Shown: positions 59,701-61,996 of the stretch, one piece after another
Numbering within the stretch: position 1 is the stretch's first letter
Layout: each line of letters starts with the position of its first letter
Assembly (NCBI GenBank): GCA_963978905.1
Contig: OZ022259.1
Coordinates: 744,001-808,000, forward strand
DNA length: 64,000 nt
Reading direction: 5' to 3'
From: Trichostrongylus colubriformis
Taxonomy: Eukaryota > Nematoda > Chromadorea > Rhabditida > Trichostrongylidae
Translations under genes and position numbers: made by a program
The notes under the pieces: model-generated
Told to the model about the DNA's origin: nothing
What the model saw: only the letters and a program-made list of their open reading frames with translations
Database searches by the model: none

Positions 59701-59913
59701 CTGTATATCACCTCTGTCTTCGATTGCTTCCTCTGCTATTTGTGCCTCTACTCTATTTTTCTTTTTGACTCCATAGATTCTTATTAATCACCCACATGTA
59801 TAACTCTGTAGTTACGAAATGCTGGTGGTGGTAATCGACAATGCATCGACTACGCTTCACACGGTGCCAAAAAGTTCGGTCTCTATCAGTGTCATAATCA
59901 AGGCGGAAATCAG
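20626..59913 (+). CDS. gly-5: Polypeptide GalNAc-transferase (GT27), gene span, 3' end missing
   Basis: This enzyme transfers GalNAc from UDP-GalNAc to Ser/Thr, starting mucin-type O-glycosylation in the Golgi. The exons listed separately splice into 553 codons (through exon 13a) with every phase matching. Order: cytosolic tail and signal anchor (about residues 11-32), stem (38-150), catalytic domain (about 190-472) with DSH at 292-294, a [12 protein letters not shown] block at 398-409 and CSHVGHVFR at 423-431, then linker and lectin start. The family usually has 550-630 residues, so roughly 80-100 lectin residues are missing to the right. Twelve introns separate exons 1-13a, from 69 bases to 9.65 kb. 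The symbol rests on overall similarity and the multiple lectin exons; gly-6 or another worm paralogue is possible. Confidence 0.88.
20776..21843. mobile_element. Nested foldback element in intron 1
   Basis: Outer ends are inverted (CACTATTCAACTATCACTAC at 20776 and its complement with one mismatch ending at 21843), followed on both sides by CCCCAC and CTGGTCAGAAAAA-TAAT-type sequence. Inside, a second inverted pair (GCTACTGGAGTTGGGGG near 21389 and its complement ending near 21788) and GAATATGACA / ATGTCACATTCGT words link it to the elements at 14151 and 43463. Probably one foldback that has captured or suffered another insertion. A short hairpin with CCTAAGCC/GGCTTAGG arms sits at 21555-21598. 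Confidence 0.6.
21960..22187. other. Intron 1 spacer
   Basis: Holds fragments similar to the AGGTAGCGTTC...GCGATCA MITE family (for example GTGCCTCA at 22170) without clear ends. Confidence 0.3.
22188..22563. mobile_element. MITE of the AGGTAGCGTTC family
   Basis: About 375 bp with inverted ends TTAGGTAGCGTTCGTAGTT (left) and AACTATGAACGCTGCCTCA (right). The interior is made of GAATTCGCGAAATTCC-like short palindromic words and GGTATCGATTGGG repeats on both arms. No ORF. Same end type as 12112-12763. Confidence 0.7.
22921..23423. mobile_element. Tc1-type MITE
   Basis: 503 bp flanked by TA on both sides (22919-22920 and 23424-23425). Terminal inverted repeats of about 115 bp start CAGTAGCGGTCAAAAATATA; the first 15 bases equal the ends of the Tc1-like transposon at 6858-8417, so the same or a closely related transposase probably moved it. 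The interior (about 270 bp) encodes nothing and is unrelated to that transposon. Confidence 0.9.
23675..23820. repeat. Degenerate copy of the 220-bp MITE family
   Basis: GTTGGGATCCGAG, CGTCGCACGCAGCTCGCCA and GTGCGAAATATTGACGATAA follow the order of the right half of the element at 50367-50587. Strongly diverged. Confidence 0.35.
23899..24120 (+). CDS. GalNAc-transferase exon 2: stem region
   Basis: 74 codons ending at a GTACCG donor (24121) in phase 0. The peptide is charged and Pro-rich ([20 protein letters not shown], then [10 protein letters not shown]), as expected for the flexible luminal stem. The acceptor is uncertain: CACTATAG before 23899 keeps the frame, but GAAG before 23923 would also fit and shorten the exon by 8 codons. 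Confidence 0.65.
24452..25052 (-). mobile_element. Mariner remnant with long inverted repeats
   Basis: A TA precedes TTAGGTTGATCGAAAAGTTT at 24452, a mariner-type terminus; an inverted copy of about 150 bp occupies 24885-25045, including AATGCAAGCTAAT and ATAACATTGTCCCACC. Between them only the last part of a transposase survives. The element fills most of intron 2 of the transferase and ends about 80 bp before exon 3. The internal deletion makes it a non-autonomous derivative. Confidence 0.75.
24648..24836 (-). pseudogene. Mariner transposase C-terminal fragment
   Basis: 62 codons ending in [20 protein letters not shown] followed by LFRPLKAFL, the last catalytic block (third Asp of the DD34D triad) of mariner transposases. 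The N-terminal DNA-binding region and the first two catalytic Asp residues are absent. Confidence 0.8.
25129..25242 (+). CDS. GalNAc-transferase exon 3
   Basis: 38 codons between a TTCCAG acceptor and a GTAAGA donor, phase 0 to 0. [20 protein letters not shown] is followed by [18 protein letters not shown], the conserved GxPGxxGxxV-type segment that joins stem and catalytic domain in this family. Confidence 0.9.
25509..25627 (+). CDS. GalNAc-transferase exon 4
   Basis: 39 codons plus two bases, from a TTTAAG acceptor to a GTAAGT donor (25628). The peptide [20 protein letters not shown], then [15 protein letters not shown], is the family's pre-catalytic motif (NxFNxxxSDxIxxxRxLPD). A misreading frame here has an early stop, so the acceptor choice matters. 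Confidence 0.85.
25628..26396. other. Intron 4, left part
   Basis: No supported feature before the retrotransposon. Intron 4 as a whole runs 25628-35275. Confidence 0.5.
26401..26829 (-). repeat. 3' LTR of the Ty3-type element
   Basis: 429 bp, 5'-TG...CA-3' ends. On the minus strand it carries a TATAAG promoter-like box and, near its end, AATAAA (26481-26486). The pol reading frame runs 65 bases into it and stops at 26765. Confidence 0.95.
26765..29026 (-). CDS. Pol, integrase part plus C-terminal extension
   Basis: 753 codons counted from the first ATG, but the frame opens slightly upstream and continues the RNase H frame through a -1 junction at 29031-29035. Integrase zinc finger: H23, H30, C60, C63. 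Catalytic triad D91, D151, E187 (35 residues between the last two). GPF of the GPY/F module at 333-335. Residues from about 400 to 753 form an extension of about 350 residues with alternating hydrophobic and charged segments (for example [20 protein letters not shown]), no signal peptide or membrane segment, so it is not an envelope-like protein. The last 22 codons lie in the LTR. Confidence 0.9.
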   Translation of the reverse strand: MESGKAVHVVPKPYRFEVFQEAHSGVFAGHFSAKKVLRSLSKKVYWPGMVQDIHRWTKECQKCFVHNPREKLIPPLKPIVTAKPYEIVGVDVLELGLTSTGNRYAVTVIDHFTKYAAAYPVPDKSAETIARTLFVRWIAEGCRWPKTVLSDKGGEFVNQVMEEITKITKITHVTTKGYNPRENGLTERLNGTIVAMLRKSTVVPTEWDTRLPFCMMAYNMMPHAATGESPYFLLHGIDPLFPSEIIPKGGITKYMMDKSLGEYKVEIIQAITETHERVIEYNSRIREKMKNIYDRENKVEGRKYPQLGDRVYVWSPSEKARKSHPKLVGDWAGPFRVIDVSDNSALVTRIGGNSEPIRIQFDLLRIVPKEISDEPIETDHVIGRKGRKPKVKVRRAHTKDFRGAVLSSPADKGHLQFQCIDDCFRKTTLSDIEGIQFPGAYGRQPFGDPWTAWKTASIFIRKELSTAQKVELVRNRAVSLDTEALIRVLKVAYSMCTEWTEFICTTKDVAKHEPIEKNCIIDFYRPAFEQLKKDLKKDDGTIRSDKEGPTAFAAPETALLMERDGPKGGLSTKVVTSYKQLRDVLEEWTDCSTWIIVYPIESKGDKKVIGTIMEAARRHLERGGRIVTAWTPISAPTQSEWISMTTLWKMLDEALIKMGGDEQVIATASSRIVEGKVFMEAGTPEASSQFHRPYLGVAAAKLLYAAIREKAKKFQLPELDRSSRTTTSPRGGMSCKRPGSKVKPAVPAKRRSM
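26830..26841 (-). promoter_or_regulatory. Polypurine tract of the retrotransposon
   Basis: Minus-strand GAGGGGGGGCA directly abuts the 3' LTR, the expected plus-strand primer site. Confidence 0.85.
28915..32658 (-). CDS. Gag-protease-RT-RNase H polyprotein
   Basis: 1,247 codons from the first internal ATG. Gag region about 1-345; CCHC zinc knuckle [14 protein letters not shown] at 348-361; aspartic protease ALVDTGS with DTG at 430-432; RT with [12 protein letters not shown] and YIDD at 862-865; RNase H starting FYICTDAST near 1012. The order and RT sequence are Ty3/Gypsy-type. The true Gag start lay upstream: the frame is open from 32658 back to the MITE boundary at 32762, and continues on the far side of the insertion to an ATG at 33305. 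Ends in the RNase H/integrase linker, where the frame changes. Confidence 0.93.
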   Translation of the reverse strand: MFETNAFQLKQTIEEKCSGWPGEERSEAAQRGKQVKQELAEQPNNNSSYQEIPSRTGPTSARSWQRRGASPRKTENHEGTGTDIHLINYLRAMTCSDPGVFRGSKNENFGEFLRKFRRKYESVIACEETLVDILADDHLAGRAKNIFASLPRAVKERGFKAVTQEMARLLSCDSTASRMRAQTELKNLKIRPGQEVSEFCVVLEKIGKQAKPESSPEDRSMEYAQILLENLSAWPEHFQLVGALHKVEPHMAYEEVKQLALSIEQSKIMLGTNRRNPVGWKVRYAQYQSNRGLNQSEPKVENLANVERKEGLKETQRKGEMHRPKGLSRPSTLGNPEHDRETAQGKKCYHCLKFGHFARECPSRTVKVNRTVQRKNLGNKGDAKVSTMVKQCRSLGMATRERASKKTDLIGRQVMIALDLLEDRCKALVDTGSMISIIPIEVLGRAQDRGFDVDSLAVVPKSELEPVFDASNNRMDFLGAVYIQVSTKAGHSNVIAFHVSPMKEAEIILGTNALGKLGIELAMNGEMRKDPMNGEMRKDQEIWQESKENKVVAIKRLYIPPNEAALLPVKCENEVKTDVERVIWPSKRGVEPGVYTIKNQETSIPVFNHSSDPLLLKEGENVGYWGTDKWHEQWEEMNPLLSSEGNTGLSESERVQKLEQLLLANTEAEALDGKMREPLRKYPDAFSISDEELTQTDLAQMTIDTGDCAPIKMKARPVPLGLRAKLRELLGDLVKRKVIEHSKSEWAFPIVLVEKKDGSIRLCVDYRELNKKIKLDAYPLPSIEALLQSLAGKRFFSTLDLCSGYWQIPLADDAKEKSAFATPEGLFQFRVTPFGLSTSPPVFQRLMNTVLEGSLGDEVFCYIDDIMICTGTKERHFQILEEVLSKLKKAGLRLKAQKCHLLKEKVAFLGHIVDSEGVHMDPDKIAAITNYPTPHTVKQLRTFLGMASFYRKFCLGFSKHAGCLFSLTSSKKKWCWESEHEEAFQKIKGMICSAPVLKQPDVEAARNGSKPFYICTDASTYGLGAVLSQEGEDKQMHPIFFASKSLNKAEKRYHVTDLEALAVVFAVRRFHMFIYGLPTIIMTDHQPLTALFKRSNVSARVLRWSLELQRYNIEIRYVKGKSNVVADALSREVPTSWESESLEGVNEAVVNSITAGKESTWLQELRRDPLFAEVIRLIEEEEWEQEIRILGEKRPLRVADFVIEEGELKRLWRAVKQYMWSQSHIALKFFKKRIAGYLQATLARRKF
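31041..31094 (-). repeat. 27-bp tandem duplication in pol
   Basis: Two copies of a 27-bp unit give the repeated peptide MNGEMRKD in the linker after the protease. In frame, so the ORF is kept. Confidence 0.85.
32763..33292. mobile_element. PIF/Harbinger-like MITE inserted in gag
   Basis: 530 bp with perfect terminal inverted repeats (GGCCGCGTTCATACTTTGCG...) and a TTA on both sides (32760-32762, 33293-33295), the 3-bp TWA target typical of PIF/Harbinger. Just inside each end is a tandem array of the 8-mer GAGCGACT (or complement), making the arms about 110 bp long. The interior is non-coding. It splits the Gag ORF four codons after its ATG. Related ends occur at 34591-34923 and 50898-50922. 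Confidence 0.9.
33302..33628 (-). CDS. Retrotransposon ORF1, unknown
   Basis: 108 codons between the primer-binding site and gag. Acidic first half ([20 protein letters not shown]), then an Ala/Lys-rich helical stretch ([20 protein letters not shown]). The stop TGA overlaps the original gag ATG as ATGA (33302-33305), a layout that suits termination-reinitiation. It may be a Gag leader or a coiled-coil accessory protein; I do not recognise it. Confidence 0.65.
   Translation of the reverse strand: MVILRERQPSQKRMSADNVEDVIMGEQEQIAPEVSNFESTDSSGQESWAGYVGVIQEAKQRAMAMLAKAKVAKQLREDLEKEWVSVLETAQKRASDEIPHHPTVSGVS
33811..33828 (-). promoter_or_regulatory. Primer-binding site
   Basis: Directly inside the 5' LTR, minus-strand TGGGGGCCGAACCAAAC starts with TGG, as expected for pairing with the CCA end of a tRNA primer. 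The tRNA was not identified. Confidence 0.65.
33829..34259 (-). repeat. 5' LTR of the Ty3-type element
   Basis: 431 bp. A TATAAG box (34121-34126) and downstream sequence would drive transcription on the minus strand. The poly(A) hexamer position reads GATAAA (33909-33914), unlike AATAAA in the other LTR. Confidence 0.95.
34591..34923. mobile_element. Second MITE with GGCCGCG...CTTTGCG ends
   Basis: Left end GGCCGCGGTCGTACTTTGCG and right end CGCAAAGTATGAACACGGCTC are diverged inverted copies of the ends of the MITE at 32763-33292. The interior is different: two direct copies of a unit of about 120-130 bp (34613-34740 and 34778-34896, GCGTGGCTGCGT...CTCTGCACC...GTGCCACTC...GCAGCCACA). No clear target duplication remains. 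Confidence 0.65.
35276..35454 (+). CDS. GalNAc-transferase exon 5: catalytic domain start
   Basis: TTTTGTAG acceptor, GTACTT donor (35455). Incoming phase 2, outgoing phase 1. The peptide [20 protein letters not shown], then [20 protein letters not shown], then [10 protein letters not shown], is the start of the GT-A fold: the VVxxFHNEAWSxLLRTVxSV and VDDxS motifs that bind UDP. Confidence 0.95.
35455..36127. other. Intron 5, left part
   Basis: No supported feature; overlapping minus-strand frames at 35562-36103 show no motif. Confidence 0.4.
36128..36966. mobile_element. Large foldback element
   Basis: Arms of roughly 400 bp are inverted: left AAGTAAATTTGGTAGATTG...ACGGCAAAAACC...CTTTCTCTTTTGC; right GCAAAAGAGAAAG...TTTTTTGCCGT...CAATATGCCAAATTTACC. 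Arms meet near 36540. Related fragments at 17600-17937 and 43270-43400. No ORF retained. Confidence 0.7.
37093..38735. mobile_element. 220-bp MITE split by a hAT-like insertion
   Basis: The two halves, 37093-37264 and 38681-38735, rejoin into an element like the intact one at 50367-50587: ends GTGTGTACCCTTATGTCAGG and CCTGACATAAGGGTA, inner GCGAAGCAATGC, TTGGGTCCCGAAGCGATTA and ATCG-GACCCAACTA. The insertion and its target duplication account for the rest. Confidence 0.8.
37265..38672. mobile_element. hAT-like non-autonomous transposon
   Basis: 1,408 bp with short terminal inverted repeats CAGGGTCAAGC / GCTTGACCCTG and a perfect 8-bp target duplication GCTCGCAC (37257-37264 and 38673-38680), the hAT signature. 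Subterminal GGGGGTCGTATTTGG / GGGGTCGTATTTTTTG words are near both ends. An open frame of 121 codons (37457-37822) has no recognisable transposase motif. A direct repeat of about 60 bp (AAGGAAGTTATGGCCATTTC...) occurs at 37901-37961 and 38077-38140. Confidence 0.88.
39836..40225. repeat. Minisatellite, three units of 136-146 bp
   Basis: Units start at 39836, 39972 and 40118 with TATCAATTT-CCGCCATTCA and contain GGCTCCTTATCAG and TTCAGAGTCCCAGCTTTGCT. Unit 2 has an extra CAGCCCTTAT. Lies in intron 5, 250 bp before exon 6; a CA-rich run follows at 40232-40262. Confidence 0.9.
40475..40627 (+). CDS. GalNAc-transferase exon 6: DXH motif
   Basis: TTTTTGCAG acceptor, GTTTGT donor, phase 1 to 1. 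[20 protein letters not shown] is followed by [11 protein letters not shown]. Asp292 and His294 of DSH are the Mn-binding DXH motif. Confidence 0.97.
40780..40886 (+). CDS. GalNAc-transferase exon 7
   Basis: ATGTTCAG acceptor, GTACTG donor, phase 1 to 0. Encodes [20 protein letters not shown] and [16 protein letters not shown], the conserved WLxPLLxRI and CPxIDVI blocks. Confidence 0.96.
40956..41062 (+). CDS. GalNAc-transferase exon 8
   Basis: CTTTTTAG acceptor, GTAGCC donor, 69-base intron before it, phase 0 to 2. Encodes [20 protein letters not shown], the GxFxWxLxFxWxxxP block. Confidence 0.96.
41540..41657 (+). CDS. GalNAc-transferase exon 9: Gal/GalNAc-T motif
   Basis: CTTTTTTAG acceptor, GTATCA donor, phase 2 to 0. 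[20 protein letters not shown] is followed by [17 protein letters not shown]. The WGGEN block is the family's Gal/GalNAc-T motif that contacts the acceptor and sugar. Confidence 0.97.
41817..41902 (+). CDS. GalNAc-transferase exon 10
   Basis: TTTTTTAG acceptor, GTGCGA donor, phase 0 to 2. [20 protein letters not shown] then RKRSPYKWR. The His of CSHV is the third metal ligand in this family. Confidence 0.97.
42081..42180 (+). CDS. GalNAc-transferase exon 11
   Basis: GCATTTCAG acceptor, GTACGT donor, phase 2 to 0. [20 protein letters not shown] is the conserved end of the catalytic domain. Confidence 0.96.
42302..43020. mobile_element. Foldback family copy in intron 11
   Basis: Left end TGGGTCATTCCATGAGTAAT (42303) and a right half with GCCAGTTTGATCAATTTTTG...GGACCCATCACCA...GGCTCC match the family seen at 15165-16030 and 4490-4805. 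The right end is not sharp. Confidence 0.45.
43270..43400. repeat. Fragment of the 36-kb foldback family
   Basis: CTTTCTTTCGTTCTGCGCTACTG, GGCGAGGGCAGCTGAA and GGCCGCTTGCCCCGCC recall the arm sequence of 36240-36340. Confidence 0.3.
43463..43934. mobile_element. Foldback MITE (ACCATGAGCTACCCC ends)
   Basis: 472 bp, nearly a perfect palindrome: arms of about 190 bp start ACCATGAGCTACCCCACTAC and contain TGGAAAACTTTTCGATTTGG, GGGGTAATTCGACCC, AATATGACATTTGTTTGGCG and GGCGCCTGCGCC. The centre carries GAATATGACATTCGTC. It belongs with 14151-14607 and 20776-21843 by shared words. Confidence 0.85.
44225..44353 (+). CDS. GalNAc-transferase exon 12: catalytic-lectin linker
   Basis: TCGTTTCAG acceptor, GTACGT donor, phase 0 to 0. 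[20 protein letters not shown] then [12 protein letters not shown] and ending PGESIAKGE. The GDxSxRxxLRxxLxCxxFxWYLxxxxPE motif is universal in the family; AKGE is normally followed by the first lectin residues [VL]RN, as all three exon 13 versions supply. Confidence 0.96.
44354..46449. other. Intron 12, left part
   Basis: About 2.1 kb with no supported feature. The frame at 44551-44811 shows no motif. Confidence 0.4.
46450..47360 (+). pseudogene. Decayed Tc1/mariner-superfamily transposase
   Basis: Across several frames the order of a nematode mariner-superfamily transposase is preserved: [24 protein letters not shown] helix-turn-helix (about 46540-46620), [18 protein letters not shown] (46740-46800), [12 protein letters not shown] (46840-46870), a [20 protein letters not shown] and QQDSA segment (46890-46985), then after a duplicated stretch [20 protein letters not shown] (47260-47325). 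Multiple frameshifts and stops make it inactive. Terminal repeats were not found. Confidence 0.65.
47058..47252. repeat. 97-bp tandem duplication
   Basis: Two copies of a unit beginning AGCCCTCGTGCTCGCTTGAT start at 47058 and 47155 and differ at only a few positions (CGTGTTCACC / CGCGTTCGCC). It lies inside the transposase remnant. Confidence 0.92.
47361..49396. other. Intron 12, middle
   Basis: No supported feature. Overlapping opposite frames at 48391-48778 show no clear homology. Confidence 0.35.
49401..49585. mobile_element. piggyBac-like MITE
   Basis: 185 bp flanked by TTAA on both sides (49397-49400 and 49586-49589), the obligatory piggyBac target. Ends AGGCATATTCCGCGCTCGCT and its near-complement, with inverted arms of about 75 bp including GGTGGA-TAACCAATTGACT. 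No ORF. Confidence 0.85.
50367..50587. mobile_element. Intact copy of the 220-bp MITE family
   Basis: Inverted ends TGTACCTTAATGTCAGGATG and CATCCTGACATTAGGGTACA, with GCGAAGCAATGCGGACGAGC, TTGGGTCCCGAAGCGATTAG and an inverted match further in. Same family as the split element at 37093-38735 and the remnant at 23675. Confidence 0.8.
50588..50925. repeat. GC-rich repeat ending in the GGCCGCG MITE terminus
   Basis: Ends at 50898-50922 with GTCGCAAAGTATGAAAGCGG, close to the ends of the MITEs at 32763-33292 and 34591-34923. No matching left end is clear. Confidence 0.4.
50926..52284. other. Intron 12, right part
   Basis: No supported feature apart from a GT-rich run (52206-52224) near the exon 13a acceptor. 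Confidence 0.4.
52285..52398 (+). CDS. GalNAc-transferase exon 13a: lectin subrepeat, version 1
   Basis: 38 codons, phase 0 to 0, after a weak acceptor (GTGTGTTGAG) and before a GTAGGC donor. [20 protein letters not shown], then [15 protein letters not shown]. This is the first ricin-B-type subrepeat (CLD ... CH..GGNQ); the Trp or aromatic residue of its QxW motif should open the next exon. Homologous to 13b and 13c. Confidence 0.9.
52446..52550 (+). CDS. GalNAc-transferase exon 13b: lectin subrepeat, version 2
   Basis: 35 codons, phase 0 to 0, GGTTTTCAG acceptor, GTTTGC donor. [20 protein letters not shown], then [15 protein letters not shown]. The spacer after 13a is only 47 bases. Each version starts [VL]RN and ends GGNQ, so including more than one would duplicate the subrepeat. 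Confidence 0.9.
52551..53331. other. Spacer after exon 13b
   Basis: No supported feature. A tRNA-like 5' half on the minus strand near 52945-52970 lacks a B box. Confidence 0.3.
53332..53835. repeat. Dispersed repeat, copy 1 (pairs with 57071-57482)
   Basis: Collinear with 57071-57482: ACACCTCACA-TATCA-TAAACTC, CCTTCTGCACGA-CAG, GGCGGGTTTGAAGT, AAAAATGACACTT and GGCTCTGCTG, ending CTCC-TATTTTCAT-A-GGTGAAAGT. The second copy leads into the gag-like remnant, so this may be a separate fragment of the same retrotransposon. Confidence 0.7.
54057..54363. mobile_element. Foldback MITE
   Basis: Inverted ends GGCGCTGGGTGGGGGGAAAT (left) and ATTTCCCCCCACCCGATGGC (right), followed on each side by ACGCCAAAAAATCG. 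The interior is GC-rich with GGAGGAGGCAG-type direct repeats. Confidence 0.75.
54780..54990. repeat. Foldback family, left-half copy
   Basis: TATTGGGTCTCTCCTTAAAT, GATGTCACTTTTTACAAGCA, ATAACAAGTTCGTGCAGC and GACCCGATTTTCAGGCTCGC follow the left arm of 15165-15360. Confidence 0.45.
55378..55850. repeat. Direct repeat, copy 2 (pairs with 17938-18405)
   Basis: Collinear with the upstream copy over about 470 bp; see that entry for the shared words. No ORF. It lies between exons 13b and 13c. Confidence 0.8.
55851..57039. other. Spacer, no supported feature
   Basis: Short frames only. Confidence 0.35.
57071..59430 (+). pseudogene. Decayed LTR-retrotransposon gag and protease region
   Basis: On the + strand, in broken frames: a charged [20 protein letters not shown] segment (57670-57735) of Gag type, two zinc-knuckle blocks [13 protein letters not shown] and YCEVC...GHLAASC (58428-58534; the second fits CX2CX4HX4C but is split by a stop and a frame change), and [14 protein letters not shown] (58965-59010), the protease active site with DAG in place of the usual DTG or DSG. 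No RT was recognised. A foldback (57912-58276) is inserted between the first Gag piece and the knuckles. Confidence 0.6.
57912..58276. mobile_element. Foldback element inside the retrotransposon remnant
   Basis: Arms of about 150 bp: left ACATATTTATGTTGTATTTGC...AATTTCGCGAAAAAAGTGAG...GGTCGCCGAGGAGGCGGA; right in inverse order with CGGCCACCATTTTGAGGGG and TTACAACATAAATACATAGG. The loop carries a short GTCGTCCGTCGCGG / CCGCGGACGAC inverted word. Confidence 0.7.
59812..59913 (+). CDS. GalNAc-transferase exon 13c: lectin subrepeat, version 3
   Basis: 34 codons, phase 0 to 0, AACTCTGTAG acceptor, GTTTGT donor. [20 protein letters not shown], then [14 protein letters not shown]. It sits 7.3 kb after 13b. 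Its [11 protein letters not shown] end is closest to the usual family consensus. Joining exon 12 directly to it gives a protein of normal design. Confidence 0.9.
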
Positions 59914-61579
59914 GTTTGTTCGCAAGAATTGAGTTTATGTTTAGGGTCAGAAATCACGACTTGACGAGATTTCGTCGATGTGGTTGGTCGATGTGCTCCA
60001 GGAAATACACCCTCTTTCATCATGGAATTTTCCTCAACATTACCTGTTTTGTTTCTTGATATTCCTCGGGGCTCTCTATTTCGCTCTCCAAGGCTAATCG
60101 AGGGTTGTCGCAGGTCCCTTTGTACTTGTTTTTGCTGGCACCGGACCAACGAGAGGGCAATCGGCGTTAGCCGCCCTCGTGTACGGTCCATCATGTTAAA
60201 GGGTACGTCTGTGTTTTTGTTGTCGTCGTCATGGAATCAAGCTGTGAGTAGGGTGGCAAGCATCGACCTGGCACCACAGCATAAGTTATGCACGTTCTGT
60301 TACATAAGCTTGGCATCTTGTTCACAGTCCACAATTCAAGAGGATCAACAAGGTGCCCTTTGACTCTGCTTAACGTTTGCGTCGTCCATACATTCCCCTC
60401 TGTACAATATCGTAACTTTTGTGTCCTATCTTTCCTGTTCGCCGAAAGCCTCTTTTTGCTTATACTGAGGCTCATGCTTATACGGAGGCTTAACCCTCAA
60501 GGTAACCGGGAGTCGAGGATTCCTCAAGAGTCGTATTTGACGGGCGAGGAGGGGGATGGTAATTGCTGAGGTCAGTAATGGGTCGCAGGCTAAATGTTGA
60601 ACGGAATGTGCCGTGAGCTGTCCCGGTTGTGAAAGAAAATATAAATATTACTGAATTTGAGTAATAAAAACAGTAATTACTGTGATAAATATCAGTAATG
60701 CTGTGCAACCGGCAATAGTTAATACTTAGAAGGTTGTCTAGATGTTGAAAAGGGGGTCGTACTTCTGTTTGTCGGTCTCCGTTGAGGGGAGGGGTTGTAC
60801 TGGAGCGGCAATTTTCTTCAATAACTGGTTGTGCCTTGTTGACCCTCCCTCGAACGGAACCCAATGGCCTCCACTAGGAAGTAGCCATGACTCACAAGAC
60901 GTGACTGCGACAACAGTGGTTTCGGAACAGTCTGTACAATCTCACTATCGCAAATCAATGACCACCATATAAATTGGATCTCAATCCGCACGACTATTAC
61001 TTTCGGAATAATGTGGAGGACAAAGCTTGTGCCGCCCCTCGCAATTTATACGGTTCTCTGAACACTCTAACGAAAGTTAAAACATAACGGTCACCTGCAT
61101 CCGACGCCTAACGCTCTCCCTTGCCTTCTTCGTCAATGTGTACGGGCCAGAGGCGATCCTACCGATTTCTAGGGATACATGAAGGTCTTTTGGTCATCTA
61201 TAACTCTAGCAAGATGCTTCTTGATGCCTTCTTTCCGACTGGAAGACATTGTCATCGGTGAATACTTTTGCCACACCTCTTACATAGCTCCCGTGCGGCC
61301 ATCTACCACTGCTTCACAACTTACATCTTCGATCAAGCGCTTGTAAATCTTTTGAATAGTCTCTAAAAAATCATAATGGAAGGCATCTCCACCTTTAACT
61401 TGAACAAAATCATGGGTCTACAAAACATTTCATAGTAAAGACATACCTGTCAAAGACTTATCAGCTCCACAATTGCACTACACTGCTCTAAAAAAGCACT
61501 GCAATCCTAGAAACGGGCTCGCATAATCGTTCATTTCATCCACGTTCTCCACGTTCTCATAATGCTGTTTCACATCTTG
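59914..61579. other. Region after exon 13c
   Basis: Searched for the missing lectin exons (C-L/I-D ... NQ-W patterns next to AG/GT) without success. No other feature. Confidence 0.4.
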
Positions 61580-61996
61580 CTAACTTCCTAAATCACGGCT
61601 GGATTCAGTAACAATGGTTTCAGCTGCTAATGGTGACCGCTCAAAATTCGTTACGATCTCATTTCGACAATGGTCTACTACCACAGCAAAGGCTCCCGCA
61701 CCAATGAAACTTCTCCTTTGTGTGGTTCCATACACGGGGAGCGTGACATTTCGGTCCTCAGCCCTTGAAATTTTCGGGAAGGTCAGTCCGAAGGCTGCTA
61801 TAACAACAATTGTCGCAAGTAATTGGAGTCGCTCAAGACGAACCCGAATCCGAAAGTAGTGTGGGGAAGCTGGGATGGAACTGGGAAGAACTAAGTTCTT
61901 CCCTGTTTTAGTCCCAGCTCCTTCACAGAAGGAACTGGGGATGCATCGCTCATCAAAATCAAGATATCTCAAGCAGCTGGGAGGGTTAAGCCGCAA
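61580..61996 (-). pseudogene. LINE endonuclease-like N-terminal fragment
   Basis: 138 open codons on the minus strand. The part LLATIVVIAAFGLTFPKISR followed by SFIGAGAFAVVVDHC resembles the beta strands of an APE-type endonuclease from nematode RTE-like LINEs (the VIALxET and GGVGFVV blocks), but the catalytic residues cannot be matched with certainty. No downstream RT. A membrane protein reading is the alternative because of the hydrophobic run. Confidence 0.35.
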
